A DNA stretch of 64,000 bases from Raffaelea ambrosiae (Eukaryota; Ascomycota; Sordariomycetes; Ophiostomatales; Ophiostomataceae), in assembly GCA_002778195.1 (NCBI GenBank), contig PCDI01000002.1, forward strand, positions 930,001 through 994,000, given 5' to 3'. The notes below the pieces were generated by a model. It was not told where the DNA came from. It ran no database searches and saw only the letters and a list, made by a program, of their open reading frames with translations. Within the stretch, counting starts at the first letter, position 1, and the number at the start of each line of letters is the position of its first letter. This document shows, piece after piece, positions 20,901 through 32,975 of the stretch. Both the position numbers and the translations under genes were made by a program.

Positions 20901-22900
20901 CCTGGCGCGAGCTTATATGAAGCCTTTGGGGGGTCTTTGCAGGAGAGGAGGATGGCCACGAGGAGGAAAACGGCCGAAGAGCAGGTTCAAACTGGAAAAA
21001 CGAGCGAGTCAGCGCCGAGCCACGACAAAGAGCACAGCAAGCGAGAGCGAGGGAAAACGGGGAAACGGGAAATGGACAAATCGAGGAATGGGAGCATCGA
21101 ACCTGATGATTGTCGTGTTTGTCCCACGGGGAACAGCGTTGCTCCCCAGAGCTGTTTCAGGAAGAGAGCACGGGATTCAGGACGAGACGAAGAGCGGGAG
21201 ACCAGGGCAAGACGGCGAGCCAGGCGGATGAGGATGGACTAGCTCGAGACAGCAGCCGGGAAGCGGTCAGCAAAACAAAGCAGGGGCTTCGAGATCGTCG
21301 TCGTCGTCGTCCGGATTGGGCTATCGGCCAGTTAGGCAGACGAGAGACAGGCAAGTCGAGCAGCTACCCGACTAACACGGCAGACACCGGCATGGACGGA
21401 GGCGTGGGGGTGGTGGTCGCTGTGACAGGCAGTTGGGAGATGTCTTGGTTCCTGGGAGGTTTGTTGTCGGGAACGCCTGGCCAAAGATGAAGAATGGTCG
21501 TCCTGGAGAAGCAGTGGTGGCAGGTCGATTCAGATGCGAGGCAAATGTCTCAGTGGCATGGCGGTGTGGTGCGTCAAACCCTCTCCATAGCAGAGTGAGA
21601 CTGCCGAGGGCGGTGGTGGGAGAGGGGAGCGAGGGAGCGAGGGGGCGAGGGAGCGAGAGACAGCAGCAGGGGGAGGGTGTGTGCACGACGAGACGGGCCA
21701 GCACTTCGCGAGATGTTGAGCAGTAACAGACGAGAGAACAGTCAAAAGAAGACAAATGAAAAGGGGAAAAGTCTGAAAGGCCTAAACGAGGGGATAGTAG
21801 CTCCTTCCTTCCAGAAGGCGACCACGAGATATGGAGATACTAGGCAGATAATAGGGAGGGAGTGGAATAGGAAAGAGCAACCAACTGCGGGCCTGGCCTG
21901 GCCTGGCTGGTCTGGCTGGCTGGCTCCTGCCCTGCTTGCTTTGTCTGCTCTTTCCAGGGCAAATACTTCGGCAAGCCAAGGAAGGCGCAACCCAGCTTTT
22001 CGGCGTGGCCTTGTGCAGACACACTTGCAGGAAGTCGCGGACACATCTCGATTTTGCCCTGTTTGGGTCTAGCCGGCAGCGGCTTCAGGCTCTAGTGTGT
22101 TATCTTCAGCGACCAAGGCAGCATGTGTAGCCACACTACGGGCAAGAAACCATGTACTAGGCACAACCACTCGCCATCTCAACAACCGGGATACGGCCTG
22201 GCTGCTATAGATACAAGGAGATATCCGGCTCCCCCTCCCAGCTGTCTTCCCATTGCGGAACAAAACAGCTCGTGCTGGCGTAATCGCCGTGGTGTTGGGG
22301 GTGCGCAAGTGGGTTTTGATGGGTGGGGTTTTCAAGGTGGCCTTGGGTGGCTTTGAATGCTTTGTGGGTTGGTTGTGGGTGCTTTGGGGTGGAAAAGGAA
22401 AGAAGGGGTGGGTGGAAAGTGGGTGGGCGATGCTGAGGATCGCCGGCCGGTCTTTTTTGGCGTGGTCGCTCCTTCCTTGTAGCCTGCGATGATGTTATCG
22501 TCCAGCCTTTCCAGCCGCCGCATTGGCCAATGGGATGGGCGCGGGGAGGGCGCCCTCTCGCTGTGTCTGGCTCTGTGGTGCTGTAAGATACACCGTACAT
22601 CTGTGGTGCTCTGCCGAGGGCAGGTGCGGCCGGGCGCCGCGTGTAAGATTTGCCAGGGAGCAAAACCACATGCCGGAAGCAGAAGGCAGACACACGCTCT
22701 CTGCGTGCTTCTGTCATTCCACTGTCATGATGTCTCACCGCGGTGCCGTTCTTTCCTGTTCCAGCACCCACCGGTCGCTCATTCCCTTTTCGTCGCCCGT
22801 TGCCCCCCCCTTCTCTGCATCAGAGTTCCCATCACCCAGTATCCCACTCTGTGACATAGGAAATCCCCAAACTTCATGACTGGTCCCGTACCGTTGTGGC
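20901..22900. other. Gene-poor region, part 1: LRR gene upstream side
   Basis: Upstream of the LRR gene. Purine-rich near 20950-21230 and 21600-21680 (GGGAGCGAGGGAGCGAGG type repetition). Nothing recognisable as a gene on either strand. Confidence 0.5.
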
Positions 22901-25900
22901 AGCGATCTTCACGACTTACATACGGAGTAGTACTTGTTGGTCCCCCGGAGAAAAAAAACCTGGCATCAGTGCACAGGGCAATACGACGTAATCGTGTGTA
23001 TTAATCAGAACGATTAGTGGTCCTAGCGGGTGGAGCTCCTGACAACATGAGCTGAAAACAGAGCCCAGCTGCAATTGCCGTCGGCGATACTACGCCAGCA
23101 GCCGGCGCCTCAGCGGTCTAGGCGGAGGAAAACTCTGGGCAAGAGCGACCCAGGGATGGGCCCAGGGAGGCCCAGGTGGCCAAAGCTGGGAAAGGCAAGA
23201 AGGAAGAAGGCAAGAGCGACCCGGAAAGGCAGAGCAAACTCAGCTGACGGTTGGTTTGACTGGTTGGCTTGCAAATTTGACGTTTTAGTTTGATAAAAGT
23301 CGTTGAGATCTGAGGCGTTTTACTCTATTTCTTGGTTTTATTTTATATTTCCTGTGCATGTGTACGGATTTTTTTCTGAAATTTTTTCCCTCGGTTTGTA
23401 GGAGATCTCTCTCCGTCTCCTCCCAATCCCTCTCCCCCTCATTGAACATCCGGTGCTTACGAGTACTCCTTCCTACCCTGCACACACACTTACATGCAAT
23501 TACGAGAATTGTCTGGTCATCTGGGATTCGCATGCCTGCGCTCCTCGTAAAATCTCGCTATGGATAACGCTCCTTTGCTCGTGATTGGTGCTGACTGTAG
23601 ATAGCCCCCCAGACATAGGACAGGGGGGAAACACGTCACCAGAAAGCACGGCCGTTTGTAAATCGCTCAACAAAAGGGCGTCTGTTGGTCTTTTGCTTTG
23701 TTTCGAAACGGGCAAAGAAACGAACAGAAATGCAAAAATGCAGAAACAAAATAGAAACAAGAGAACAGAACAGAACAGACAGCCAGAAATATGGGACAGA
23801 AGAGAGGGGACAAAATAGGAAACAGAAACAAAGACGGGGAGAACCCGAAGAGCGGAAAGTAAAAAAGCGGAAACCGGAAAAGCTGAAAACAGAAAAACAG
23901 AAACAAAAAGGAACAGAAAAAAAAACCCAAAAAAAACCAGAAACAACGGGGGCAGCTTCACGCAGACCATAACAGCCAATCTGTGCGCAGAGTCTGCCTA
24001 TTGAAACACGACTTCCTCGTTTGAGATTTGTTTGGCGGCAACGGGATGACGACGGGAGTGACGACTGGAAACAAACACACCCAGAGTGACGCCCGCACTG
24101 ACCGGCGGCACTGGCTTTCGGCACAGCGCCCGTCCGCCGCGGCCAATCGAAACAGGACATCCTGTGGTGCCGCCCATTGCGGCTCTGTCTGCTTCTGGAA
24201 TGCGGCGCCACGGGGTATGATTCCAAACTACCACATGGCACTCGGCCAGTTGTGGGCAGCAGCCAGAGAGAGCCAAAGGCTGGTCGGAAGCGACCTTCGG
24301 GCCATTCACCATTGCATCGCCGGCGGAGTGCAGAAACGGAGGGCCCGGTCCAGCCAATCTGGTGGCAACTGGTTACATACATACTCGTAGTAGTAGAACA
24401 AAAGAAGCTATCAACAAGTTTGGGGGGCCAAGCCAAACAGACGGCGCCCACAAGCCAATCGAGAAAGTAACCGTAGCTCACAACCACACAGACGTCGCTT
24501 TCTTTTTTTTTTCCTTTCTTTTTTCTTTTTGCTCTCCCGTTGGCTGGTCTTGGCGCCGACGTCGAAACAGCACCAGTTTCAGGATGTGTGGCTCTCTCTC
24601 CTTGGCCGCCTTGCCTAGGGCGAGGTGTTTTTTTTTTGCCTCTGGGTCTCCAAGTGGTCTGGCCACTCACTGACTGGCTGCAGACTGGCTGCAGACTGGC
24701 AGCTTTGCCACGCCAATCAGAAGCTGCATGCTTTTAGTTAGAGTATCACTCCGTGGAGCTATTCGGTGGCAGTTCTCGGTGCAGCCTGTTGCGTCTTAAA
24801 AGTCTTGCTTAAGTCTCTTTGGTCTGGTGCCAAAGCCCACTCTGTGAGTCCTCACGAGGGCTTTCTGCGGCTTCTTGCCTCCTTTTTTCGCCTTTTCCAT
24901 TGCGTGAAACACCTCGCCATGGTTGGGTCGCCCCCCGTCAATCAAATGCTTGTTTCTCCCGCGCGCACACACCGTCTCTCCTCCTCCAAACAACCCCAGA
25001 AAAGAACGCAACCCATTGCAATAACGGCCAGTTGCCGGTTATCTGTCTGGTCGGTGCAGATGTTGGCCATTTCGGCGGGCCCATAGGCGGTTCTCTCACA
25101 AGAACAGCATAAACCGCCAATAGAAATGCCAAAGGACTGACAAATCAATGGTCGGACCCGGGCGCAGGGACCACGGAGGCCAAAAAGAAGCAAAACGGCT
25201 GCCAAATGAGGCCAACACACATGGTGGTCAACAAGAGGCCAACAGTTTTCAACGAGTCGGCAAGTGGCCAACGAGTGGTCGACAACGAAATGCTACCCAA
25301 CACAATATGCTAAATGATCAACACGAAGAACCCGCAAAACGTCCAGCACTGGCCTGGCCAATACCAGACAGCGAACCAGAATTTTGGACACCCCCAAACA
25401 AATGCATTGTCAGGCAGTGGGCGGCTCACGAGGAAAGCAATATTCATGCCATCCAGCCGCAATCCCCCATTCCCCCTGCCGCGTCCGTGTCATGGCACAT
25501 CAGTTGTGAATTCATACGAGTAAACAGGAAAGACCACTGCCGATCACAATCGGCAGCATCTTGCCTCTTGGCCTACGGGTGTTCCCTGACAGTTTGTCGG
25601 ATTGGGTACTATGTATATTCTCTGTACGAGTATCATGTTACGCCGTAATCCTCGAGTGCTGCCAGGTTTCCATGATGCCAGGTATTTTTCATCTCCCACA
25701 CCCGTGATCCTTGCTGCTGTCAGGCTGCCAACGAGATTGTCTCTTGATCCCCAGTCACATCCCAGCGTATCCGCAAAGTGGCGAGTCGCTTTTGTCATCT
25801 TTTGGTTTCCGCATTGTGTCATCGCTGCTATTGTGGTTCCCTGACCCTCGTCGTTTCTATTTTTTCGTCTTTTCACCGCTTTACGACATCTCTAATCTCT

Positions 25901-27299
25901 TTGCCATCCTTGTCGTCCAGGGATCCGAGGCCTCGGTGTTGCCTCGCTTGTTGTCTGGCTCGGCAATTCTTATGGTATTTTCACAGCACCCTGTAACTTA
26001 CTACGGTGTATGCAAAACACCGGAAGCAACTCGTATCTTACACACATAGTCCGCATAGTACACTTGCCTCAAGTCTTCTCTCATACGCTAGAATGCCTCT
26101 GCAGCAGTGTGCAGTAGCCACCAGAGCTAGAGTGGCCCTTATTTGATAGTACGCGGCAAAGAAGACGTTTCATGCAGCAGCACCAATGACGAGCTTGCTT
26201 GGCCGGTCCCACCACTGGGGAGTCCTTGCTTACGGTCGTGTCCTTTTGCCGTGTTTTCTGCAGTGTCTCTGCAGCGTGTCTGGCCACTGGTGCAGCGTTG
26301 GCGCACACCGTTCTTGCCCCCGTTCTTGCCTCTTCACCTTTGATTGTTCTGCTGGCGAAACGGAGCAGGGGCATCCTTGGTCCGTGCGCGCTGGCACGTT
26401 TCACACCAGAAGCCGCCGGGATCAGTAGTGTCCACTTCTGAGAGGGGGGTGTGGGCTGGTCATCAGACCCAATCCAAGGTCGCCGACCAGTGTTTTTGCT
26501 TGCTTTGTACGAAGTAGAGAGAATGACCGAGCCTCCTGCAATTCTATTCTTTCCCAGCAAATGTGCCATGTGAAAATGGTCGACGGGCGGCGCCGGCGAG
26601 GGTTGCTGTGACGGCCGTAGCGCCTGTAACCGTGACCGTTTGCCACGTATTTTTATCCTCCTCTTAGCATGAATCACGGTGACTGGCCGTTTTCGAGGCC
26701 CGTCGACGCCGTTTGAGGCCGTTTCGGATCTGTCGAAGGCCTACACAAGGCCGTTATGGCGCAGGCGCCCCGGTATATCACTCGGTTGTTTTGCTATCAT
26801 GTACGGGGCAGGGCAGGTGGACCACAGAGGCAAAACGGGCAAGACCAGGAGGCTTACTACTAACTATAGTATGTACAGACTGCGCTATAACGGTCGCGCG
26901 CCCCTAAAGTGGCACACACTCGTACAAAGTAGTAAGATGGGCTGCTAAGAAGACGCGAAAGGGGAAAAGGCAACGGGCGCTAGTTGGGCAGGTGCTCCTT
27001 CCAGGAAGAGAAAGAGCGAACGGACAAAAAAAAACACGCGGAGGACGAAAGGCGGAAGGAGGACAAAGCAGGATCGAGATGAAGAATGGCAAGAGCGAGG
27101 GACGCCAAAACAAAAAGCTGCAGATATTTCAGGACGCCCCAAAGCACGCCCAAGGAGCACCAAAGGAACAGACCGGCAGCAGGCCAAAGGGGCGCCAAAA
27201 CGGGCAGGAACGCCAAAGAGCAGGCACCTGGGAAAAGAATTCCAAGAAACAGTCCCAAAAACACACGGGCCAATCCAGAGGAGCGCCAAACCGCCCAAA
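22901..27299. other. Gene-poor region, part 2: spacer with polypurine tracts
   Basis: No gene supported. A long A/G-rich tract with recurring AACAGAAA-type words covers about 23690-23950, and a second lies at 26990-27280. TACGAGTA/TACTCGTA occurs at 23458, 24382 and 25625, and TACTATGTA at 25607. Open frames (for example a long one on the minus strand through 23.6-24.7 kb) are low-complexity and unrecognisable. Confidence 0.5.
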
Positions 27300-28483
27300 T
27301 ACGCATTCCTCCCCCCTAAAAATCATCTCCACTTCTTCTCACCTGAAACAGGCCTTCATCCCTCCTCCACCCCCCCTTCCTCTCCTCGTCGTCCTCCACC
27401 ACGCGACGACTCTCTCGCCTCCCGACCACCGTTACTGTTTTGGGGAGCCTCTCCGACGGGCCACGGCATCGCCATTCGCAGTCGATTCTCTGCAACGGTC
27501 TCGTGGTCGCTCTTCTTTGCCACGGGCTTGCAATCCACTTTGGCTTCACTTGGCTTCACTTGGGACCTCTGTTTCGTCTCGACGTCTGTCTCGACGTCAC
27601 CCTTTCCCCGCCGTCGGGTCTCCTCTCTTCTTCTTCTCTCGGCCTCCTCGCCCACTAGTTCTTGTTCTCCTGGCTCGTTTCCTTGCTTGTTGTCGCCAGA
27701 TCCGGTTTCTTCGCCGCGAATCTGTACATAGTAAGCTCGCCCACACTTCCATTCCCACACAACCTAAATCTCTTCTTCCTCCTCCTCCTCCACCTTGACA
27801 CACCACGCTGACCCCTGTTCCTCAGGCTCTCTCGTTGCCTGTGCATGTGCCTGTTGTCTGTGTTTTTGGCACTCATTCCCCCCGGTCGCCAGCCAGGGCC
27901 TCCCCCCCCCTTCCCCTCCTGCTTCGTACTTCCTATTTGAAACCCAGTGCACCCTCATCTTCCCGTCTTCCTCACCTGGCCTCTCCTCGTGCTCCCTTAC
28001 CCTCCTCAACACATTCAGGCTGGCCAGTCTGTGCTCTCAGGCCACGAACTCGTCGAACTGGTCTGAACTGGTCTGACGGTCGCGTCGTGCTGTTCTCATC
28101 TTTTGTCTCTGCATCGTCTGTGCAGACGTGGACGCACAGGGAAGCCAGACCGACCAAAACGCTCGAAAGGGGTTTCGCGTCGCCCCCAAAACGAATCCTG
28201 CAGGAGGAATAGAAAATACGAAAAGGAGCAGCAGCAGCAGAACAGGTCTGGAAGGAGCAAACGCAAGAAAAACGAAGACCGCCGGCGGTCATTAAAACAA
28301 AAACCAAGTGCCGACCTTGATTTGCTTCGTCTCTACTTTTTCCTCTTCTTCCGCGTCACCTAGACGAGGGAATCCTGCCCTCTCTCTGTGTCTCACACAC
28401 ACTCTCTCTCATCTGGCCACATCCCCGCGGCCGTTCTCTGGCCATTTACTGGCCGCCCCCCCTCCTCCCCGACTCGCACAGCA
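27300..28483 (+). promoter_or_regulatory. Pyrimidine-rich promoter/5' leader of STE11
   Basis: About 1.2 kb strongly enriched in C and T on the coding strand (27350-27660, 27760-28010, 28330-28475), reaching to the STE11 ATG. Such CT-rich leaders are typical of filamentous-fungal promoters/5' UTRs. Transcription start and any 5'-UTR intron cannot be fixed by eye. It contains a TACATAGTA at 27725. Confidence 0.5.
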
Positions 28484-31385
28484 ATGGCCACGATGCTGGC
28501 GGCAAAGTCGCCCTTCCCGCCGTCCCTCGGCGGACAAACATCAGCGTCGCTCATGTCGAGCACGCCCACCCCGCAGACAGCCTACCCGCCAACACGGCGG
28601 CCGCCTCCGTTCCCGACCGTTGCCGGACAGTCGTTTGCCAGCCCGACCGAGAGCGACTTCTCGGACAGCGACAGCCCAGATGCCGTGAAGAACTGGGACG
28701 AGGACCAGGTGTGCGACTATCTGCGGAGCGTCAAGTGCGGCGAGTACGAGAAAATCTTCCGCAAGAACCACATCAACGGCGAGAACCTGCTGGAGATGGA
28801 CAAGGAGGTGCTCAAGGAGATGGGCATCGAGAAGGTGGGCGACCGCGTGCGGTTGTTCCTGAGCATCAAGAAGCTGCGGACGAAGACGTATGCGAACCAG
28901 AAGAAGAGGACGAGGGTGAGTTTTCCGAGACGGACAATCCGCTGTGCCATTTGCTGCCATCTACTAACACGGCCAGGAATCACTCGGCGGCCTCGACATC
29001 TACTACCCCCCCTCGTCGAGCTCGCCCCGCGGCTACAGCAACACCAGCAACTCCAACACCAACACCAACAACACCACGTCTCTGCGCTCCGCACAGCCCA
29101 CGCCGACCGTCAACAAGCGATACTCCCGCCAGATCGACATGTCGGCTATGATGCTCGAAAACATGGGCGCCAAGACGTCCCGCCCCAACTCTCCATTAGC
29201 CAACGGCGAGCCGCTGCGCACAGCGCGGCCAAGGTTTCCGCCCGCGCAGTACTCGAACACGACGACCCCGGCTGGCGTCGGCGTCTCCACCAGCCGCTAC
29301 CCGACGTCGCCGCCCGAGGCCCAGGGCGGCCGCAAGGCCGCTGTCGCCGCCGTGGCGCCCGGCACGCACACGCGGAACCAGTCCAGCATGGACGCATCGC
29401 TGATGGCGGCGCTGCCGCAGAACCAAGACGTGATTCGGGTCATCTCGACGGGCGGCGTGACCAAGGTGGTCAAGATCGCCGACTGCAACACGTGCGAGGA
29501 GGTGATGCGGGTGACGCTGCGCAAGTTTGCGCTGCGCGAGGACCACGAGCGGAACTACTGCTTCTGGGTGCTGGCGGGCGTCGATCCGGACCCCAGCCAG
29601 TGCATCCGGCTGAGCGACACGGAGCTGTGGCGGATCATCAAGGACCAGAAACGGCCCGAGCGAAACCGCCTGATCCTGCGCCGCGTGCCGGCCGGCGAGC
29701 CGGGCCAGTCGGAGCTGGAGCGAGCAGCGGCGATTGCCATGCAGGAAGTGCACGGTCACAGCCACTCGGCCGACAAGCGCAGTCAGCTTAAGGTGCAGAA
29801 GGTGCTCGGCGAGAGTTGGGACAACCTGCAGGCGAACCAGCCGCCGCTGTCGCCCATGACATACCAGGACCAGGAGCGCAGCAATGCCGCCCGCGACTTG
29901 GAGCGTCCGGCGCCGCCCGAGACGCCGCGGCCGCCCATGCGGCGCAAGGGCATGATGCGCCAGTTCTACGGCATCCGCCCGCCCAGCGAGCTCATCGCGT
30001 CGGATCTGACGACGTACTTCCCGGACCACCCGCGCGAGGACATTGACCGCACCGCGCGTCTGTCCATGCGGCGCTCGGCCCGGCTCAGCAAGGTCAATAG
30101 CCGCCTGAGCGTGGCCAGCAACTTCAGCTTCGCCTCCAGCATCCAGGACGCACCGCCCATTCCCACCATCGCCGACAGCTGGCTGGCCACGAGCCAGATC
30201 GCCAAGGTCCAGCCGCGCGACGCCCGCAGCATCGGCGGCGGCAGCGGCCGTGCCCACCCCTTCCGCGACTCGGTCGCGTCGTCCATGCTCGACACCCTGC
30301 AGGAAGAGGGCTCGCCCATGGAGCCCAACCGCAAGTCGTACGTCTCGTACGCCGACAGCGGCTCGGATACGGCGGCGGTCAGCATCACAGACCCCGACGG
30401 CAACATTGTGCACAACAGCTTCTACGACGAGACCATGGGCCCCGGCTCGGGGTCGAGCTCGCTCAAGGAGGTCAGCGAGGCGCTCAACGAGGACGGCGAG
30501 GGCGCCGACGAAGAGCTGCAGAGCTTTTTGGCCGGCGAGTCGTGGGACGAGACCAAGTGGATGAAGGGTGCGATGATCGGCTCGGGCTCGTTTGGCTGCG
30601 TCTACCTGGCTCTGCACGCCGTGACGGGCGAGCTGCTGGCCGTCAAGCAGGTCGAGATGCCGTCGCCGGGCGCCAACAGCGCCACGGACGCGCGCAAGAA
30701 GAGCATGATCGAGGCGCTCAAGCGCGAGATCAGCCTGCTGCGCGACCTGCGCCACCCCAACATTGTGCAGTACCTGGGCTGCGGCACCTCGTCCGAGTTC
30801 CTCAACATTTTCCTCGAGTACGTCCCCGGCGGCTCGGTCCAGACAATGCTGAACTCGTACGGCGCACTCCCGGAGCCTCTGGTGCGCAGCTTTGTGCGGC
30901 AGATTCTGCAGGGCCTGTCCTACCTGCACAACCGCGACATCATCCACCGCGACATCAAGGGCGCCAACATCCTGGTCGACAACAAGGGCACCATCAAGAT
31001 TTCCGACTTTGGCATCTCCAAGAAGCTCGAGGCGACCAACATCCTCAACGGCGCCAACAACAACAAGAACCGGCCGTCGCTGCAGGGCTCCGTCTTCTGG
31101 ATGGCACCCGAGGTCGTCAAGCAGACGAGCTACACGCGCAAGGCCGACATCTGGTCGCTGGGATGCCTGGTGGTCGAGATGATGACGGGCACGCACCCCT
31201 TCCCCGACTGCACGCAGCTGCAGGCCATCTTCAAGATCGGCGGCAGCAAGGCGGCACCCACCATCCCCGAGCACGCCAGCGCCGAGGCCAAGCTGTTCCT
31301 GAGCCAGACGTTCGAAATGGATCACAACAAGCGGCCAAGTGCGGACGAGCTGCTGGCCAGTCCCTTCCTGTCGCCTATCACATAA
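28484..31385 (+). CDS. STE11: MAP kinase kinase kinase Ste11 (SAM-RA-kinase)
   Basis: Top kinase of the Fus3/Kss1-type (mating, filamentation, infection) MAPK cascade. Two exons (28484-28915, 28977-31385; 61-nt intron) give 946 residues. A SAM domain lies at about 70-133 (NWDEDQVCDYLRSVKCGEYE, NLLEMDKEVLKEMGI) for scaffold/Ste50 binding. A Ras-association domain lies at about 295-378 (VIRVISTGGVTKVVKIADC, YCFWVLAGVDPDPSQ, NRLILRRV). The kinase domain is about 671-944, with glycine loop GSGSFGCV, Lys 701 (LAVKQV), HRDIKGANIL (catalytic Asp ~803), DFG (Asp ~821), SVFWMAPEVV and DIWSLGCLVVEM. All catalytic residues are present. Domain order is the same as in Magnaporthe Mst11 and Neurospora NRC-1. 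The ATG context is gcaATGGcc after a long CT-rich leader. Confidence 0.96.
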
Positions 31386-32975
31386 AGAAACGTTGCAGCG
31401 GAGACAGAAAGACCCAACAAGACGAAATAAATGCAAGCAACAATGCACCCGCTTGAAACAAAATGGGTGTTTGCAAGTCCCCCTTTATTTCGGTTTTCCT
31501 CTACATATTTATTCCACATTTGCTGTCTATTCTTTTTCTCGTTCTGTTCTTCTACGACCTTTTCATTTTCACACTTTTTATCATCTTTTGGGACGAAGAC
31601 ATGAGCACCAGAGGGTTTCGTTTTATCACATCAGCATGCGTTTGGGAGTTGGACAACTTAATATACCTGATATATACACAACTTTTATATATATAAGGAA
31701 AAAAGACTGCTTCGAGATTTTCGGGGTTCTGTGTGTTTCTCTTTTTTTTTCTTTTTTTTTTTGCCTGGGTTTTATTCGTGTCTTGTTTCCTTGTCATCAT
31801 AATTACTCCTGTCATCCATAGGGCTATCTAATAATGCATGAGCGAAGAGATCTGCCGTGTATTTTTCACCCTCTGATCAAAGGTCGTTCGTTGTGACTCT
31901 CTCTGACTTGCTCCTCTGTGGTTGTCCATGTTTCTATTCTCGGATACTGTTGTTGCACGCTGACATTGGTTAGACCTATCTATCCCAGACAATGCTTGCT
32001 CACCTGCTGTTTGCGTGTGGTGTCACTGGGAGTGGTGTGCATCGTAACGAACTACAACATCATGAAGGTGATATTTGACCAGCCAGTCAAACGCGCCAAC
32101 GGATGAGCAAAAAGGGCATCAGGCAATCTGTTTCGTTCTGTCCTTCCCCTCGGGGCAAATGAACATGCAAGTTCCCGGCCGGGCATGCCGCATGGGCATG
32201 ACGACTTGGGCAGGTTATTTTCCCGATGGTTTTGGTGTTCTGATGTATATTGGACAAGAGGGGCGGCACCGTCGCGGCGAATAGATGGAGAGTGGCCACA
32301 TGGCCGGGTATTGGTGTTCAGAGGCGTGGTTGGAGTGTTTATTTTTTGCGCTTTCGAGTTGTTTTTATATTTTTGCTGTCTGCTATATACGAGATCTGCC
32401 GCACTTCCAGGGGACCAAGAATATACAAACCGTGTCAAATATATACCCACGCATGCAGACACGTCATATAATATAGATGGGATGTACCCCGAATCTCACA
32501 TACAAAACAGATCTGGAAGGCTCTGCGCAGACAGGCCAACACACCGCGCTCCTGATCTAGCCTCTCCAAAATGGACCGTAAGATGATCATGCTAAACTGC
32601 CACCAGGGAAGTTCTTTTCTTCTTTTCCCTATTGATATCGGTATTTTTCTGCAATGCAACCCAAAACGCCGTCCATGCGACAAGTGTGTGTATGAGGAAG
32701 ATGTGAATGAACAAGTAATGAGAGAAGAGGACGAGGGGAAAAAAAAAAAGGAAAGCCAGAGAAACAAAGACAAAGACGACAACGCTGGAAGGGAATCTGA
32801 AAAAATGAGGCAGGCAAAAAAGAAGGCAGGCCAAAAGAAGGCAGGCATCGGGATAAAAAAACAAACAAAAAAAGAATTGCTCCAACGCTCGACGCTCAAC
32901 GTTCCACGTGTAAAAGCTCGCTTCCACAACAGTTCATATGCTCTTTCATGTTTTCTGTTTTTTTCCCCCCCCTCT
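31386..32975. other. Convergent intergenic region (STE11 and aspartic protease 3' sides)
   Basis: 1.6 kb, AT-richer than the flanks. T-runs near 31740-31765, TATATATATAA near 31685-31696, A/G-rich 32700-32880. No gene supported; the large plus-strand frame entering from 32571 is the antisense shadow of the protease. Confidence 0.55.

Noticed and set aside
23636..24670. 344-codon minus-strand frame with hydrophobic C-terminal half
   Set aside because: The hydrophobic part is simply the translation of a polypyrimidine tract (Phe/Leu/Ser/Cys); not a membrane protein signal.
26992..27798. 268-codon plus-strand frame upstream of STE11
   Set aside because: Translates a purine tract then a CT-rich leader; Lys/Arg/Gly followed by Pro/Ser/Leu, typical of such DNA and not of a gene.
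29196..31448. 750-codon minus-strand open frame across STE11
   Set aside because: Antisense shadow of the Ste11 second exon; no recognisable domain.
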